Assembly: GCF_008831285.2 (NCBI RefSeq) | Contig: NW_022204800.1 | Span: 1 to 43,970, forward strand | Length of the DNA stretch: 43,970 bases | DNA from: Nymphaea colorata | Taxonomy: Eukaryota > Streptophyta > Magnoliopsida > Nymphaeales > Nymphaeaceae | Reading direction: 5' to 3' | In this document: positions 1-9,920 of the stretch, in pieces | Layout of the letters: each line of letters starts with the position of its first letter | Numbering within the stretch: the first letter of the stretch is position 1 | Made by a program: the position numbers and the translations under genes | Notes under the pieces: generated by a model | Database searches by the model: none | What the model was told of the DNA's origin: nothing | The model's input: only the letters and a program-made list of their open reading frames with translations

Positions 1-1951
1 TTTATTAGGCTAAAATGTTTTTTTCATACTTAAAAACAGTGGGGCTTGTGCCTATAGGTAATTGTATAAATATAAGTGGTTACTTGTAACTTTTCAGAAG
101 AAAAATGCATCAAACCTAATCGGTCTCATTAATTATTTGTCCGGTCTAATTTGTCTAGCGACATATATATAGATGTGTGTGTGTGGGGGTTTGTAAAGTG
201 GTGCATGGATTGATGAGTTCGATTCAATGACGGTAGAAGGTATTCATACTCCGCCCATATACTGCATTATTCGTTTGTTACAAAAGAATCTCATCTTATG
301 CTGATGTACCATCTGGGGTTCTTCTCAATGATAAACAGTCATTTATTGCAGCATCATACTACTAATGGTATCAGCTTGGTTTTGAATTGAAATAACAGTG
401 TTGTATTCAATGACATGGATGTCAAAAGAAAAAACGTAGAGTAGAAAGAAAACCCAACTCCTAGGTGGACCACTAATCATTTGTTTGTTGGCAACCTCTT
501 CCTAAATATGGTCAAGTGTTATTCCGTACACTAAGGCATGAATGTGTTTGCAGTACAATAACTAGAACTATGTACAAGACAATCTTAGGCATCTAAGCCT
601 TTTGTTATGAGAAACATTACTAAAAATAATTGATATTCAAAAATTTTTCAGATCTTCCTCCAGATGTTCTTTTATGAGGTGAGATTCTTTCTTTATACAT
701 AACAAATGATGCAGTATACAAGGTGGAGTATGAATACCTTCCTGCCATCATTGTATATATACAAGAAAATCTCTTGTCGAGTGAACCAAATTGACTTCAG
801 ACTCTGATTCATTCGAGCAACTTCCCTTCAACTCTTGCAACCTTTCCACAGAAATAGACAGCCCTCACCACCATCATCTAGACAGCATGGTACTGTCATC
901 TGTCAACAGCTGACCATTGCATCATGTGGCTGAGTTTTGTTCCCCCTTAGCACATGGATGCAGAAGGAACACATTGCCTAAGACATTTTTGGTTGAAAGG
1001 CATGGAAATATTTACTAGAGCCTATAAATGTTTTCTTGAGGGGTACAAATTATGTTTGTGCTATTCTTTAATCATAATAACCTATACAGGTGATGAACGC
1101 AACTGGGACAGTCCAATACCAATGACGGTTACAACCGGTGTAGATCTCTAACGATGATGTAGTTCGCAGCCGTTTATACTTATACTGGTGACATGTCTCG
1201 CCGCTAAGGTATTTATATCGGTGTTCTCTAGAACCAGTAGAAATTTCACCTTTATAAACCTATAACAGCGATTTACCACCACTATATTACCTGAACCCAT
1301 AACGTAACCACCACTGTTATTTGGATCACACAACTCAACGGACGAAATGTGCACCTTGAGTGCCTGCCTATCGCTCATGTCTATCTCTCCCTCTACCTCT
1401 GTTTTGTAATTAATGCTTGTATTTTTTTTTTCATTTTTCTATTTCACATTGTTTTTGTTTAATTTTTTTCTCAGCCACAATGTAGAATTAGATAAAAGCA
1501 ATAAGTGTTAATTTATTGAAGGTTGTATGTTGAATGAAATAGTATAAGTTAATAAATGTTGGATAAAAATGATAGAGTTTAGTGAATTTATTGAACTTAT
1601 AACCATTTGACCAAACCAGTGCTCTCATGAGTATGTTGTTTAAATAAACCAAAGTAATGTTTATTTTCATCTGCAGTACTTATAAGGAATTAAATATTTT
1701 GCAAACTTTTATGTATAATTGTCGATAACAACTAATTAAACTTTCTCGCAAATAGCAAAACAGTCCATCCTTCATGTCTAATTTTGGCACCAGAAAAAAA
1801 TGGTTTTTTTGCTCTTGTTTTAAATTTCTGACATGATTTTTGTTGATATAATATGTTAGATTATTTTTGCCATGAAACTTAGGCTTCACTATGCATCGCT
1901 TAGCTACACATTGCATCACCAACTTAGTGCATCGCTTCACCTTGTTGTACT
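1..1951. other. AT-rich intergenic DNA, no supported gene
   Basis: No open frame here looks coding, and no splice-consistent exon series was found. A short TG microsatellite lies near 171-186. The stretch 1085-1380 is unusual: it holds several short repeats in both orientations, including TACCACCACTAT and TAACCACCACTGT, which resembles the subterminal regions of CACTA-type DNA transposons. No matching terminal inverted repeats were found, so this remains a suspicion. The minus-strand open frame at 1148-1378 lies in this repeat-like stretch and is not accepted as a gene. Confidence 0.5.
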
Positions 1952-2249
1952 TCACAACAAATCATCAGTTTCCCCATTTAGGTCCTTCTCAACGACCTCC
2001 TCTTGGGGATCTAGAACAAAAGAACTATCAAAGGCAGAAGATGAAGACGACTGCCGGCCATCATTGATTGCATCAGTTTGCTGTGTTCTCCCTTGAACAA
2101 AACCAGCTTGATTTTGTTATTGAGATTGCAAAGAGGTTGATGAGAATGTGGTGCCATGCTCCCTTGTAGTCTGTCTAGATGTATTTTCATCCATTCTGCA
2201 AAGAAATCTGAATGAGAACTAAAACCACCAGAATCATTATCGCCCATAC
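1952..2249 (-). pseudogene. Unidentified 3'-terminal coding exon with one frameshift
   Basis: Read on the minus strand, a splice acceptor (AAAACCAG, just above 2249) opens a frame beginning GMGDNDSGGFSSHSDFF and running through DRLQGSMAPHSHQ. Near 2110-2125 the frame must shift to continue into QAGFVQGRTQQTDAIND, then a serine run and an acidic tail ending ETDDLL and a TGA at 1952-1954. Both halves have coding-like composition: a Gln/Ser-rich, acidic low-complexity tail typical of plant nuclear regulators. I do not recognise the family. The frameshift could be decay, a sequencing error, or a missed small intron. No partner exon was found upstream on the same strand. The existence of a coding remnant is moderately supported; its function is unknown. 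Confidence 0.45.
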
Positions 2250-3197
2250 CTGGTTTTACATACGTGTCTAATGGCAAGCATAAGGGCATAGCAAGTGCTA
2301 AACTAGAAATCAGTAACTAATGACATTGACGACAGAAAATTCCAAAGATATTAGCACAAACATAAGATTTAGTTGTTAAATTATGCAATTACTAAATGAA
2401 TAATATTCAAAATAACAGAAGAAAGCAATTGACTTGCTGTTTTCAATGTCGACATAAAAAATTGTAATGCAGTTTCGTCTCCAACTTGCAATAAAGGTCC
2501 ACTACATCATTAAAATATGGAAACTAACAACTACTCGGAGTATGCATCAACAGTAATGAAGGATATCCAAGAGAGGAGATCCATCTCAGCCATCTGGTTA
2601 AAAAGAAACATACATAATTGAGGCATTCTAATTCCAAAATACACAAATGTTTGGCATGGCATGCAGAAATGCAGTCTGAGATCTTCCTCGGTTTGTCTTC
2701 CTTTAAAAGTAATCAATGGTGTTTGCCCATGGGCTACCATCTCTTTGAAACTTTTTTATTCTAGAAGATACCAGGTATGTGTTTTAGGCTTTTAGCAGTC
2801 CTTTCAGACAGCAAAAACATAAACTGCATTATGCACATAAAGATACCATGCGTAAGCCCATTTCATGATGTTTCATGAAGCCTTCTAGCTTTCTTGAATC
2901 AAACTGAACTCCCCTATGGCATCATTCTATGAAGGGGATTTGCTGATCAAGTTGCAATAAAACAAAAAAGTAGAAATCAACTTGTTGATCATGTTTGCAA
3001 TAAATTAAGGAGAGTTCCCCCACGTAGATGCCTTTCCTTGGAACTTGCTGATCATGCCTTAACTAAGAATCCTCCCAAGACCGTTACATTTCATCTAGCC
3101 TGAATCCAATCGAGTCAAATCAAATCACTGAGTTCAAAAATCTAAACTATTTGATGCAAATGTTAAAGACACAAGAAAATGCAGAATGAAGTGAATG
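2250..3197. other. Non-coding stretch
   Basis: AT-rich sequence without a convincing gene. A minus-strand open frame at 2531-2740 has no recognisable motif. Its lower half follows an acceptor-like TTTTAACCAG and reads MAEMDLLSWISF, but nothing else supports an exon. Confidence 0.5.
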
Positions 3198-3518
3198 TGC
3201 ACTTTCCTTTATTATGGCCCATACCAGGAACCAACTTAAAAGAGTTAGAAGCGTAGCAGAAAATCAATTTCATGCTGGTAATCTCGAAGACACCCATTAC
3301 TAATCTGTGTGTGGAGAGAAAGAGAGACCGGAGAGATCTGTACTTGGGAAGCATGCACTACCCATTACTAATATGTATGCAGAGAGAGAGAGAGATCTGT
3401 ACTTGGGAAACATGCACCTTCCCTTTATGGTCTATAATAGCAGCAAACTTATAAGAATTAGAAGCATAGCAGAAAGGCAAATTCATGCTTATAATCTTGA
3501 AGACACCCATTACTAATA
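3198..3518. repeat. Imperfect tandem duplication, period about 214 bp, with an inner repeat
   Basis: The segment starting near 3198 (TGCACTTTCC) recurs near 3413 (TGCACCTTCC), and both copies run into GACACCCATTACTAAT (about 3289 and 3502), an offset of 213-215 bp. Inside, AGATCTGTACTTGGGAA occurs at about 3335 and 3394, and a third copy of CCATTACTAAT lies near 3361. Short GA runs mark the joins, which suggests slippage or unequal exchange at microsatellites. Short open frames here are by-products. Confidence 0.75.
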
Positions 3519-3520
3519 TG

Positions 3521-3521
3521 C

Positions 3522-3568
<47 letters not shown>

Positions 3569-3588
3569 GGAGAGAGAGGCCTTCTGTT
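3521..3588. repeat. Compound (TG)n(GA)n microsatellite
   Basis: An uninterrupted TG run of about 25 bases passes directly into a GA run of about 22 bases, followed by a shorter AG-rich tail ending AGAGAGAGGC. It forms the right border of the 214-bp duplication. Confidence 0.95.
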
Positions 3589-4028
3589 TTTACTAAGGAA
3601 TGTTTATTGATGTCTGCAAGGTATCACTCATTCCAGATGTTTAGGTGAAGAGGAAAAAGGAACATAGAAAGCTTTAGTCTATATTGTGAATAAGATTGGG
3701 CTTATCCGAGCATTAGATATTTGAGTTGGGGAACAACTAAAATTTATTAGTTTTACTGAGGATTTGCACAACGTTTTTTCTACTCTTTCTCTAAAGTGTG
3801 TCGTCAAATCAAATTTAATTTTCTTGAGAATTTATTTTATGGACATTGGACAAAAATGATGGAAGCTATAACTACCCTATGATGTATGCATGTGCATGTA
3901 TTATTTACAATACATTGATTTGCATGTGAACTATATTCTAAAAGATAGTGCATTGAAGCTTTTATGTTGCATGCCATGAAAGAGATGTCACTTATGGGAT
4001 TGTTCAGTGATTGAGTCTTACCTTACAG
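3589..4028. other. Non-coding, possible intron
   Basis: AT-rich sequence ending in the acceptor CCTTACAG at 4021-4028. It is probably intron of the candidate gene that follows. No upstream exon was recognised. Confidence 0.4.
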
Positions 4029-4120
4029 GGTAGAGGTAGCTATGAAGATCGTTCTGATATACTCCATCTTATTGTAGACCTTGTGGAGGCAAGCTGCTAT
4101 GCTGACAACCCTGAATGGAG
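4029..4120 (+). CDS. Candidate internal exon, unidentified gene (exon A)
   Basis: A 92-bp open stretch lies between the acceptor CCTTACAG and the donor GAG|GTTAAC. It reads GRGSYEDRSDILHLIVDLVE then ASCYADNPEW and ends in phase 2. The peptide is compositionally ordinary and looks like a helix-rich globular segment. Its phase fits the exon at 4253, which is the main argument that it is real. I do not recognise the protein family. Exons further upstream are not visible. Confidence 0.5.
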
Positions 4121-4252
4121 GTTAACATGATTCTGAACCTTAAAGTGAAAATTTAACAAGCTAAGCAATAGCCACTTCTCATGAAAAGCTCTTAGTTCAA
4201 TTATAAATAGTTTTAGTCATTTTATCCTATCTGAGCTGCATTTTCTCTCCAG

Positions 4253-4378
4253 TGTTGATCAACAAGTTGCCAAAGATATTCAACTCTTAGATTCTATTGC
4301 TGAAAAACAAACACAGATATTTTCTGAAGAGTGCATGCTGTTTCCAGCAGATGTTCAGATCCAATCGCTGTATCCTCT
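4253..4378 (+). CDS. Candidate internal exon, same gene (exon B)
   Basis: The acceptor TTTTCTCTCCAG is followed by 126 open bases to a strong donor, CT|GTAAGTG. Joined to exon A across a 132-bp intron, the split codon gives Ser and the frame continues [19 protein letters not shown], then [20 protein letters not shown]. There are no stops, and the exon ends in phase 2. A short intron with a good pyrimidine tract, a consensus donor and matching phases together argue for a genuine plant gene fragment. The family was not recognised. Confidence 0.55.
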
Positions 4379-4488
4379 GTAAGTGTTTACCTATAAACAC
4401 TGGAATGAGTTCATAAGTATACTTGTGGTTTTCTTTTGTATTCACTGTCTGCTATGTATCTAAAATGTTTTCCTATTCAGTAAAAAAG

Positions 4489-4660
4489 AAAAACAGTAAA
4501 ATCTTTTGTTTGGAACAACACCAACATCAGAAAGAACGGCATTCTCTTCAGAAATGAGAGATTCCATCCACATGACAGAAGAAAGGTAGAGCTTGATGAG
4601 TCTGTTCTAGCTCCAAGCTTTTTCAAAGAAAAAGGCAGGAACATTCAATTGTCGAGCTAA
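4489..4660 (+). CDS. Candidate terminal exon, same gene (exon C)
   Basis: If splicing uses the acceptor GTAAAAAAG ending at 4488, the phase matches exon B. The frame then runs through SFVWNN, NGILFRNERFHPHDRRK, VELDESVLAPSFFKEKG and ends NIQLSS plus a TAA at 4658-4660. The more obvious acceptor, TTCAG at 4476-4480, gives an early stop. So either the less typical acceptor is used or the copy carries a small indel. The basic/acidic C-terminal peptide looks coding. The product is unknown. Confidence 0.4.
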
Positions 4661-5050
4661 TTGATAAGCATGAGTTAAGAAGAAGTTAATGCATTTGCAA
4701 AGAAACCAGTCAAGAAACCCTCACAAAAGAAAAAGGGGATAGAGAAACAGACTGGACTTTCTTTATGGAAGCCCCCGGGAAAAAAAATTCTTTCACAGTA
4801 GGAGCCAAAATAGAAAGAGGGATTTCCAAAAATTCAGCGAGAAATGGAAAAAAAAATTAATTATTATTCACCATTCATGTTCAAACACTAACCTTTCCAT
4901 GAAAACCTTGCAGATCTGCTCACAGAGCAACAATCGAGCCCAAATTTGTTGCTGCAGAGAGGAAGAGACATATTCCTGTGCTACAGTTACAGGGCGAGCC
5001 AAAATCAGTGTTTCCTAACACGGAAGCCGCTGCACAAATGATATATGAAG
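4661..5050. other. Non-coding, A-rich
   Basis: Contains several poly-A runs (near 4782, 4850). No gene or terminal inverted repeat could be supported. It could be the 3' UTR and downstream DNA of the preceding candidate gene. Confidence 0.4.
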
Positions 5051-5079
5051 AGACAGAGGGCTTCTTCTTCAGCAAGGGC

Positions 5080-5215
5080 GAGAGAGACGAGGAGGGGATC
5101 AGGAGAGTGAGAGGGCGAGAGAGACAATGAGGGGAGCAGGTGAGTGAGAGGGCGAGAGAGACAACGAGGGAGCAGGAGAGTGAGAGGGCGAGAGAGACGA
5201 CGACCAGCAGGCAGG
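5080..5215. repeat. GA-rich minisatellite
   Basis: The unit GTGAGAGGGCGAGAGAGAC is repeated about three times (around 5105, 5143, 5181), interspersed with GGAGCAG. It gives spurious Ser/Leu/Pro-rich open frames on the minus strand, which are not genes. Confidence 0.8.
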
Positions 5216-5325
5216 ACGGAGGCGACGGAAGCAGCTGCAGGCCTGCGGCAGGAGGGAGAGGGAGGCGATGCATGGGTGGGAGGCGATGCGTGGGTGCCCT
5301 AACGGGCAGAAAAATAAAACTGACA

Positions 5326-5357
5326 AAATGTTTCCACCTCTCGCGGTGGAAACATTT
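5326..5357. repeat. Perfect 13-bp inverted repeat (hairpin)
   Basis: AAATGTTTCCACC, six bases TCTCGC, then GGTGGAAACATTT. A second, smaller hairpin follows near 5398-5420 (TCATTCCA ... TGGAATGA), and the boundary near 5480-5495 reads GGCCATCAAACGGCCCCTAG. The cluster looks like one end of a small DNA transposon (MITE), but a matching opposite end was not found. Confidence 0.75.
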
Positions 5358-6857
5358 CCGAAAAAAAATTCCGGAAACGTGTTTAACGGTCATAATTTTC
5401 ATTCCACCTTTGATGGAATGAGAAAAAATTTGAATATTTGAAAATTTTCTCCATGGCTACAGGATATTGCCAGGCCATCAAACGGCCCCTAGAGTTTTTT
5501 CCGGAACCCCAATCTCTGTTATGTGATTTTCCTTGCCGTTTTCTTTTGTCATATTTAGGAATGCCTAATTTTGAAGCATATTAAGAAATATTGCAAGCTT
5601 TTTACTTTTAAGAACCAAAAGCCGAACTGATGATTCCCTATGCAATCCATCTCCTGCAGTTCATAGAGGTAGGTTTCCAAGATAAGGATAGGTATACTCT
5701 CTACGACTGCCTTTCCAACTAATTTATACGGCAACCATCTACATTATCCATTTATACATGAGTGGGATTTTTTATATACCTTTTTTTGCATTGGGGGCAT
5801 TTGTTTGATCTGAAATATGAATTAGTTCACATTTCGCACACCAAATAAACATGTATAAACATTTAATGGGGTAACCTTTTTGATCGAATAGGAGACTTTT
5901 ATTTTTGTTTTCTATTGGTCATTGTCTAAATAAACAGCTGAAAGAAACCAAAAAACTTCTTGTCTTTGTCTTTTTCTTTTCTTTTCTAGCTTCCTTCATA
6001 CGATAGGCAATGATCAAACCTCTTCAAATGTTAATTTAGACTTTTGATATGTGATTTTTTATGTGCATATACATTTTATTTCACCAATTTAATTTATATA
6101 AGTGAAATGAGTTGCATTTTTTTCGTTTTTCATTTTTCGTTTTTTAAATATATTTTTTAATTTTTAAACGACATTTCATTTTCTCACTTTTTTGTTGCAT
6201 TTTTTTGAAAATAATGTGCTTTTTGTATACACACACAAAATGACGCAGTGGCATCATCAATATCCTAGGTGAGAAAACATGCATTGCATCAGTAGGAGTT
6301 GGTGTCTAGTCATAGTACTAAGTTAAATCTTGATTTATGTCTTCCAATCACTAGGCTGTTCTTATCATGCTGAACATGTTGAATCAGCCTTTGTGCACAT
6401 ATTACCAAACTGCTTATATGTGAGACTTTGTTCACAAATATCCGTCAGCTTTAATACCACAGTCCTTTTTGGGCATTGTTTCGGTGTCAAGGATACTTGA
6501 TGGTCTCATGACTTCCATATCTCAGGACTTCCATAGTTATTTGCAAAGCTAGAGAAAATGGATAAAATGAGTTGATCGGGAGCAAAATGTTCATTTTCTA
6601 TGTGATGATGACTTGAGTGATATGGATACTGGAGTTAGATACCTATGATGTATGATTTGCTTTGGTGTAGTTCATGGCCCCTTATATTTGAAATTCTTTT
6701 GGAAGAATCAGTTAAATATCCCATTTAAGAAGGGTAAAATAGTCATTTTTAACCAACTCTTAGCACAGTTTGGTACATGTTATAGAAAGGCTATAAACTA
6801 GGACAATTGGTCAAACTAAAGGCCTAATTAGACAACACCCAGACAACCTGTAGTAGG
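5358..6857. other. AT-rich non-coding DNA
   Basis: Long T-rich runs, for example 6100-6230. No coding stretch, RNA gene or repeat pair was recognised. Confidence 0.5.
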
Positions 6858-7612
6858 TTCATTTGGGGTGATTCAATAGATGGGAGGCATGATCATGCAG
6901 TGAGGTTGTTCTCCCTGTGCTTACCTTTAGAGGAGGATGGGGCTGGTTTGAAAGATTTGAGTAGCCTTAATAATGCTTGGATGATCTAGTTGACACTCAA
7001 GGCCAAGTTAATGGACTCCTTATGGTGCTACTTGTGTTGACAGAAGTATTTGTGCAACCATAGCCTTTGGTTGCAGGTCCCATGTGGTGATGGGAGGAAA
7101 TTTCTCATCTTGTCTCTTAGAAAGTGATTAACGTCTGATCAGAACAGTGCGGTTGGGGTCTGCTGTGCTACTTTTTTCAATGTTTGGAACCTCCAACATC
7201 TGTGAACTATAGGCAGAAGCTGATGGGGGTGATTCACTCATAGAATTCTTGGGATGTGGAAGGTTTTTGGGTCTTTGGATTCCTTTAGCTATGAGGAGTG
7301 TTCGTTTGGTAACAAATAGAGACACTTTGTTATGGTCTGATTCGGTTGTGAGTAGTCTGAAACTCTGAATTGAGTGTATATATATGAGCAAATTAAAGTG
7401 AAGATTGTGAGGCAAATGAGGGGAGCCATAGTATATAGAAATGACTCAATGGAGTGCACAAAGTGGACATCGTATATTACTCTGAAAGGCGGGACTCTCA
7501 CCCAAGATCGCATATAAAATTTTGGAGTCCCCCTTGTCAATCAGTGTCCACTTTGTGAGAAGGAAGAGGAATTGATAGCCCATGTGTTCAATCATTGGTC
7601 TTTGGCATGATC
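6858..7612 (+). mobile_element. Degenerate LINE (L1-type) ORF2 remnant, RT tail and zf-RVT
   Basis: One frame at 6858-6990 reads FIWGDSIDGRHDHAVRLFS followed by CLPLEEDGAGLKDLSSLNNA, then a stop. This matches the plant LINE ORF2 segment behind the reverse transcriptase core, with the usual F.WGG ... C.PK.EGGLG.KDL pattern. About 550 bp on (7531-7608) another open piece reads FGVPLVNQCPLCEKEEELIA then HVFNHWSLA. This is the zinc-binding zf-RVT signature C-P-x-C ... E ... H-x-F of the same proteins, at the expected distance and on the same strand. The final cysteine of the motif is missing and many stops intervene, so this is an old dead fragment. The 5' part of the LINE and a poly-A tail were not identified. 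Confidence 0.75.
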
Positions 7613-8531
7613 CATCAGGAAAGTCATCGTTTGCAAGTCTAATGTAATGGTGAAATTCAAACAGTCTACGATAGTCCTTATGAGTCCTGGTGCTGGGGCA
7701 TTAAATTTAGCTAGAAGGGATGGTGTTTATGCTTTCCAAAGGTTATCTAGAAGCTCTGGCTATGAAGGAATAAAAGAGTCCATGATGGGGATGTAGTGTA
7801 AAAATATGTTCAATGCAAACCTTTGTGGGAAGATTGTTAAACAATTGATGATAAATGCATCTTGGGGGTTGGCAAGTAAGTAGGAGATTTTGGCTTGGTT
7901 GGATTCTGGCATTCATCATGATCCTTAGCCATCATTTGATGGTTTCAGTTTGATCATACACTCTGCTTGCAGATGGATTGGAGACTCCCATAAGGTAGGG
8001 TACTAGGTGAAAAAGCATGGATGCAGGGTTTTTGATTCTGGAGTTTGTTATGTCCCAGTCAGACTATGTTAGGGTGCCAAGTAGATCTAAGTTGGAATTC
8101 TTTGTAGCCTACCATGGTTTAATGGAGTGGTTGGCATTTCAGCGGCTCCCATGGGCTGGAGGAACGCATGGTTTCACTGCATGAAAGAGGTTGATTAAGT
8201 GCCTCATGGATCTGGGGATCATGTTCTTTCAAGGAAGATTTTTGTTCTGGTGCATTGCAATCTTGTGTTTGAGGTAGTGAAAGTCTCGCATTGCTACATT
8301 GATTTGCATTCTTCTGTTGAATGGTTGACTCCTTAAAGGTATCTGTGTTGGTTATTTTTTCTGTACATTTTTTTAATTTTGTTGAACAAATTGAGAGACT
8401 GCTCCTCCCAGCCATTTAATAAGCAAAGCAATTTTGAGCTCATATTTGAATCTAGGTTCCATTTGATAGCTTAAGATCTAAGGATCCGGAGTTGATTTTT
8501 AATACTTGGATCTTAGATCCAAGGATTTCAA
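7613..8531. other. Non-coding, possibly further LINE debris
   Basis: No confident gene. The sequence directly after the zf-RVT motif may be the LINE 3' region, but no motif supports that. An imperfect palindrome of the GGATC type lies at 8505-8523, just outside the hAT-like element. Confidence 0.4.
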
Positions 8532-8977
8532 AAACGTGGTTTCTAGTATGGGTGAACATGAGCTGAGTCGAGCCCAAGCTTGGTCAGCTCAAACTCCACT
8601 CGCTTTCTATATTGCACAACTCGAGCTCGAATCAAGTTATATAATGTCAACTCGAGCTCGGCTCAATCAAGCGTGTCAGAGCTCTAGCTCATTTAACTAG
8701 TATATAAGCATGTCGTTTATATGCTATGGCAAAATATAAACGAGCATGCTGCTGCTATGGAAGAGATGAAGCAGAGTAAATGCAGAAAAAGAGAAATCAT
8801 ATGAGATATTTGGATTTTAAGTTTTGGGTTTTCAAGGAATTCTCACTCATGCTCAGCACTGAATGAAGGTTTCAGATTGCTTGTTGGAACGAGGGTTTCA
8901 TGAACCTGAAAGCCCTCGCTCTAGTGCCACCCTTTGCTGAGCGAGGGTTTCTGACTAATATGAAACCCCTTGCTGTT

Positions 8978-9656
8978 AGGCCTGGGCATCAGGCCGGGCC
9001 GGCCCGGCCTGGCCCGACGGGCGTCTCAGCCCGGCCCTAACCCAGCCCAGCGCGTGTCCTGCCCCTTTCCCCCGCCCTCCCATCGCGCTCACTCTGAGAG
9101 TCTGATGGAGGGAGGGGGGAGACAGAGGAGGAGGGAGACGGAGAGGGAGAGGGGGAGAGGGAGAGGGAAAGTGGAGAGGGAGCAGAGAGGAGGGGGAGGG
9201 AGACGGAGGAGGAGGGAGACGGAGAGGGAGAGGGGGAGAGGGAGACAGAGGAGGGAGAGGGAGACAGGGAGAGGGAGACAGAGGAGGAGGGAGAGGGGGA
9301 GCAAAGAGGGAGAGGGAGAGGGAGAGGGGAAGTGGAGAGGGAGATGGGAGCGGGAGCAGAGAGGGAGAGGGAGAGGGGGAACGGAAGCAGAGAGGGAGAG
9401 GGAGAGGGGGAACGGGAAGGGGGGAGCAGAAAGGGAGAGGGAGGGGAAGGGGGATTGGGAGGTGAGAGTGAAGAGGGAGAGCGGGGAGTTGGGGACTCGG
9501 GAGTGGAGTGGGAGAGGGAGGGGGAGCTGGGAGAGAGTGGAGAGGGCGAAGTCGGGCGGGGCCGCCGCCGGGCCGGCCTATCGGGCTCGGGTCCGGCCCG
9601 GGCAAAGTTTTCCACGGCCCGGACTTGGGTCCGATCGAGCCGGGGCCCCTTTGCTT
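8978..9656. mobile_element. GC-rich nested insert, probable second hAT-like element
   Basis: Begins TAGGCCTGGGCATC followed by a dense run of GGCCC/GGGCC motifs, including a perfect 20-bp palindrome at 8991-9010. It ends in similar GGCCGGCC-rich sequence (9556-9650). Plant hAT elements often have such TAGG..TGGGCA ends with GGCCCGGCC subterminal repeats. The possible flanking duplicates CCTTGCTG and CTTTGCTG differ at one of eight bases. No clean right inverted repeat is visible, so the borders are approximate. Confidence 0.4.
9099..9545. repeat. Long polypurine tract, (GGGAGA)n-like
   Basis: About 450 bases of almost pure A/G on the plus strand, built from GGGAGA, GAGGGAGAC and similar units with very few pyrimidines. 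Open frames on both strands (Arg/Gly/Glu-rich forward; Pro/Ser/Leu-rich reverse) come from the simple sequence and are not genes. Mirror-symmetric purine tracts of this kind can form triplex (H-) DNA. Confidence 0.9.
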
Positions 9657-9664
9657 TGCTGAGC

Positions 9665-9920
9665 GAGGGTTTCATCCCTCACTCACTGCGTACGAGGGTG
9701 TTTTGAAACCCTTGCTTGTTGGAGCAAGGTTTTGAAGAAAGAAACCCTCGCTCCAGCGAATGAGGGATTTAGATTCCAAAGCTCCAGTGAATGAGGGTTT
9801 TATCCCTCACTCTCTGCGAGCGAAGGTGTTCTGAAACCATGTTTGTTGGAGCAAGGGTTTTGAAGAAACCCTCGCTCCAATGAGCGACCCTCGACTTAGA
9901 GTGAGAGAGAGGGAGAGAGA
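9665..9920. repeat. 128-bp tandem duplication with GAGGGTTTC motifs
   Basis: The unit beginning GAGGGTTTCATCCCTCACTC at 9665 recurs at 9793 as GAGGGTTTTATCCCTCACTC. Both contain TTGTTGGAGCAAGG and GAAACCCTCGCTCCA. Related GCGAGGGTTTC/GAAACCC pieces also occur on the left at 8890-8970, so this sequence brackets the GC-rich/GA-rich insert. Confidence 0.75.

Noticed and set aside
1085-1380. CACTA transposon subterminal region
   Set aside because: Short repeats of the right style, but no CACTA ends and no target duplication visible. Mentioned only as a suspicion.
2531-2740. Minus-strand frame with an acceptor-like site before MAEMDLLSWISF
   Set aside because: Only about 20 codons follow the site and no other exon fits it.
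4920-5402. 160-codon minus-strand open frame, Leu/Ser/Pro-rich
   Set aside because: It spans a GA minisatellite and a hairpin. Low complexity, with competing frames on both strands.
8505-8523. GGATC-containing palindrome next to the hAT-like element, as a transposition target or regulator site
   Set aside because: Short, and without any second copy or context that would give it a role.
8970-9706. Long overlapping open frames on both strands (up to 230 codons)
   Set aside because: They come from the polypurine tract and GC-rich flanks. Composition is Arg/Gly/Glu or Pro/Ser/Leu only.
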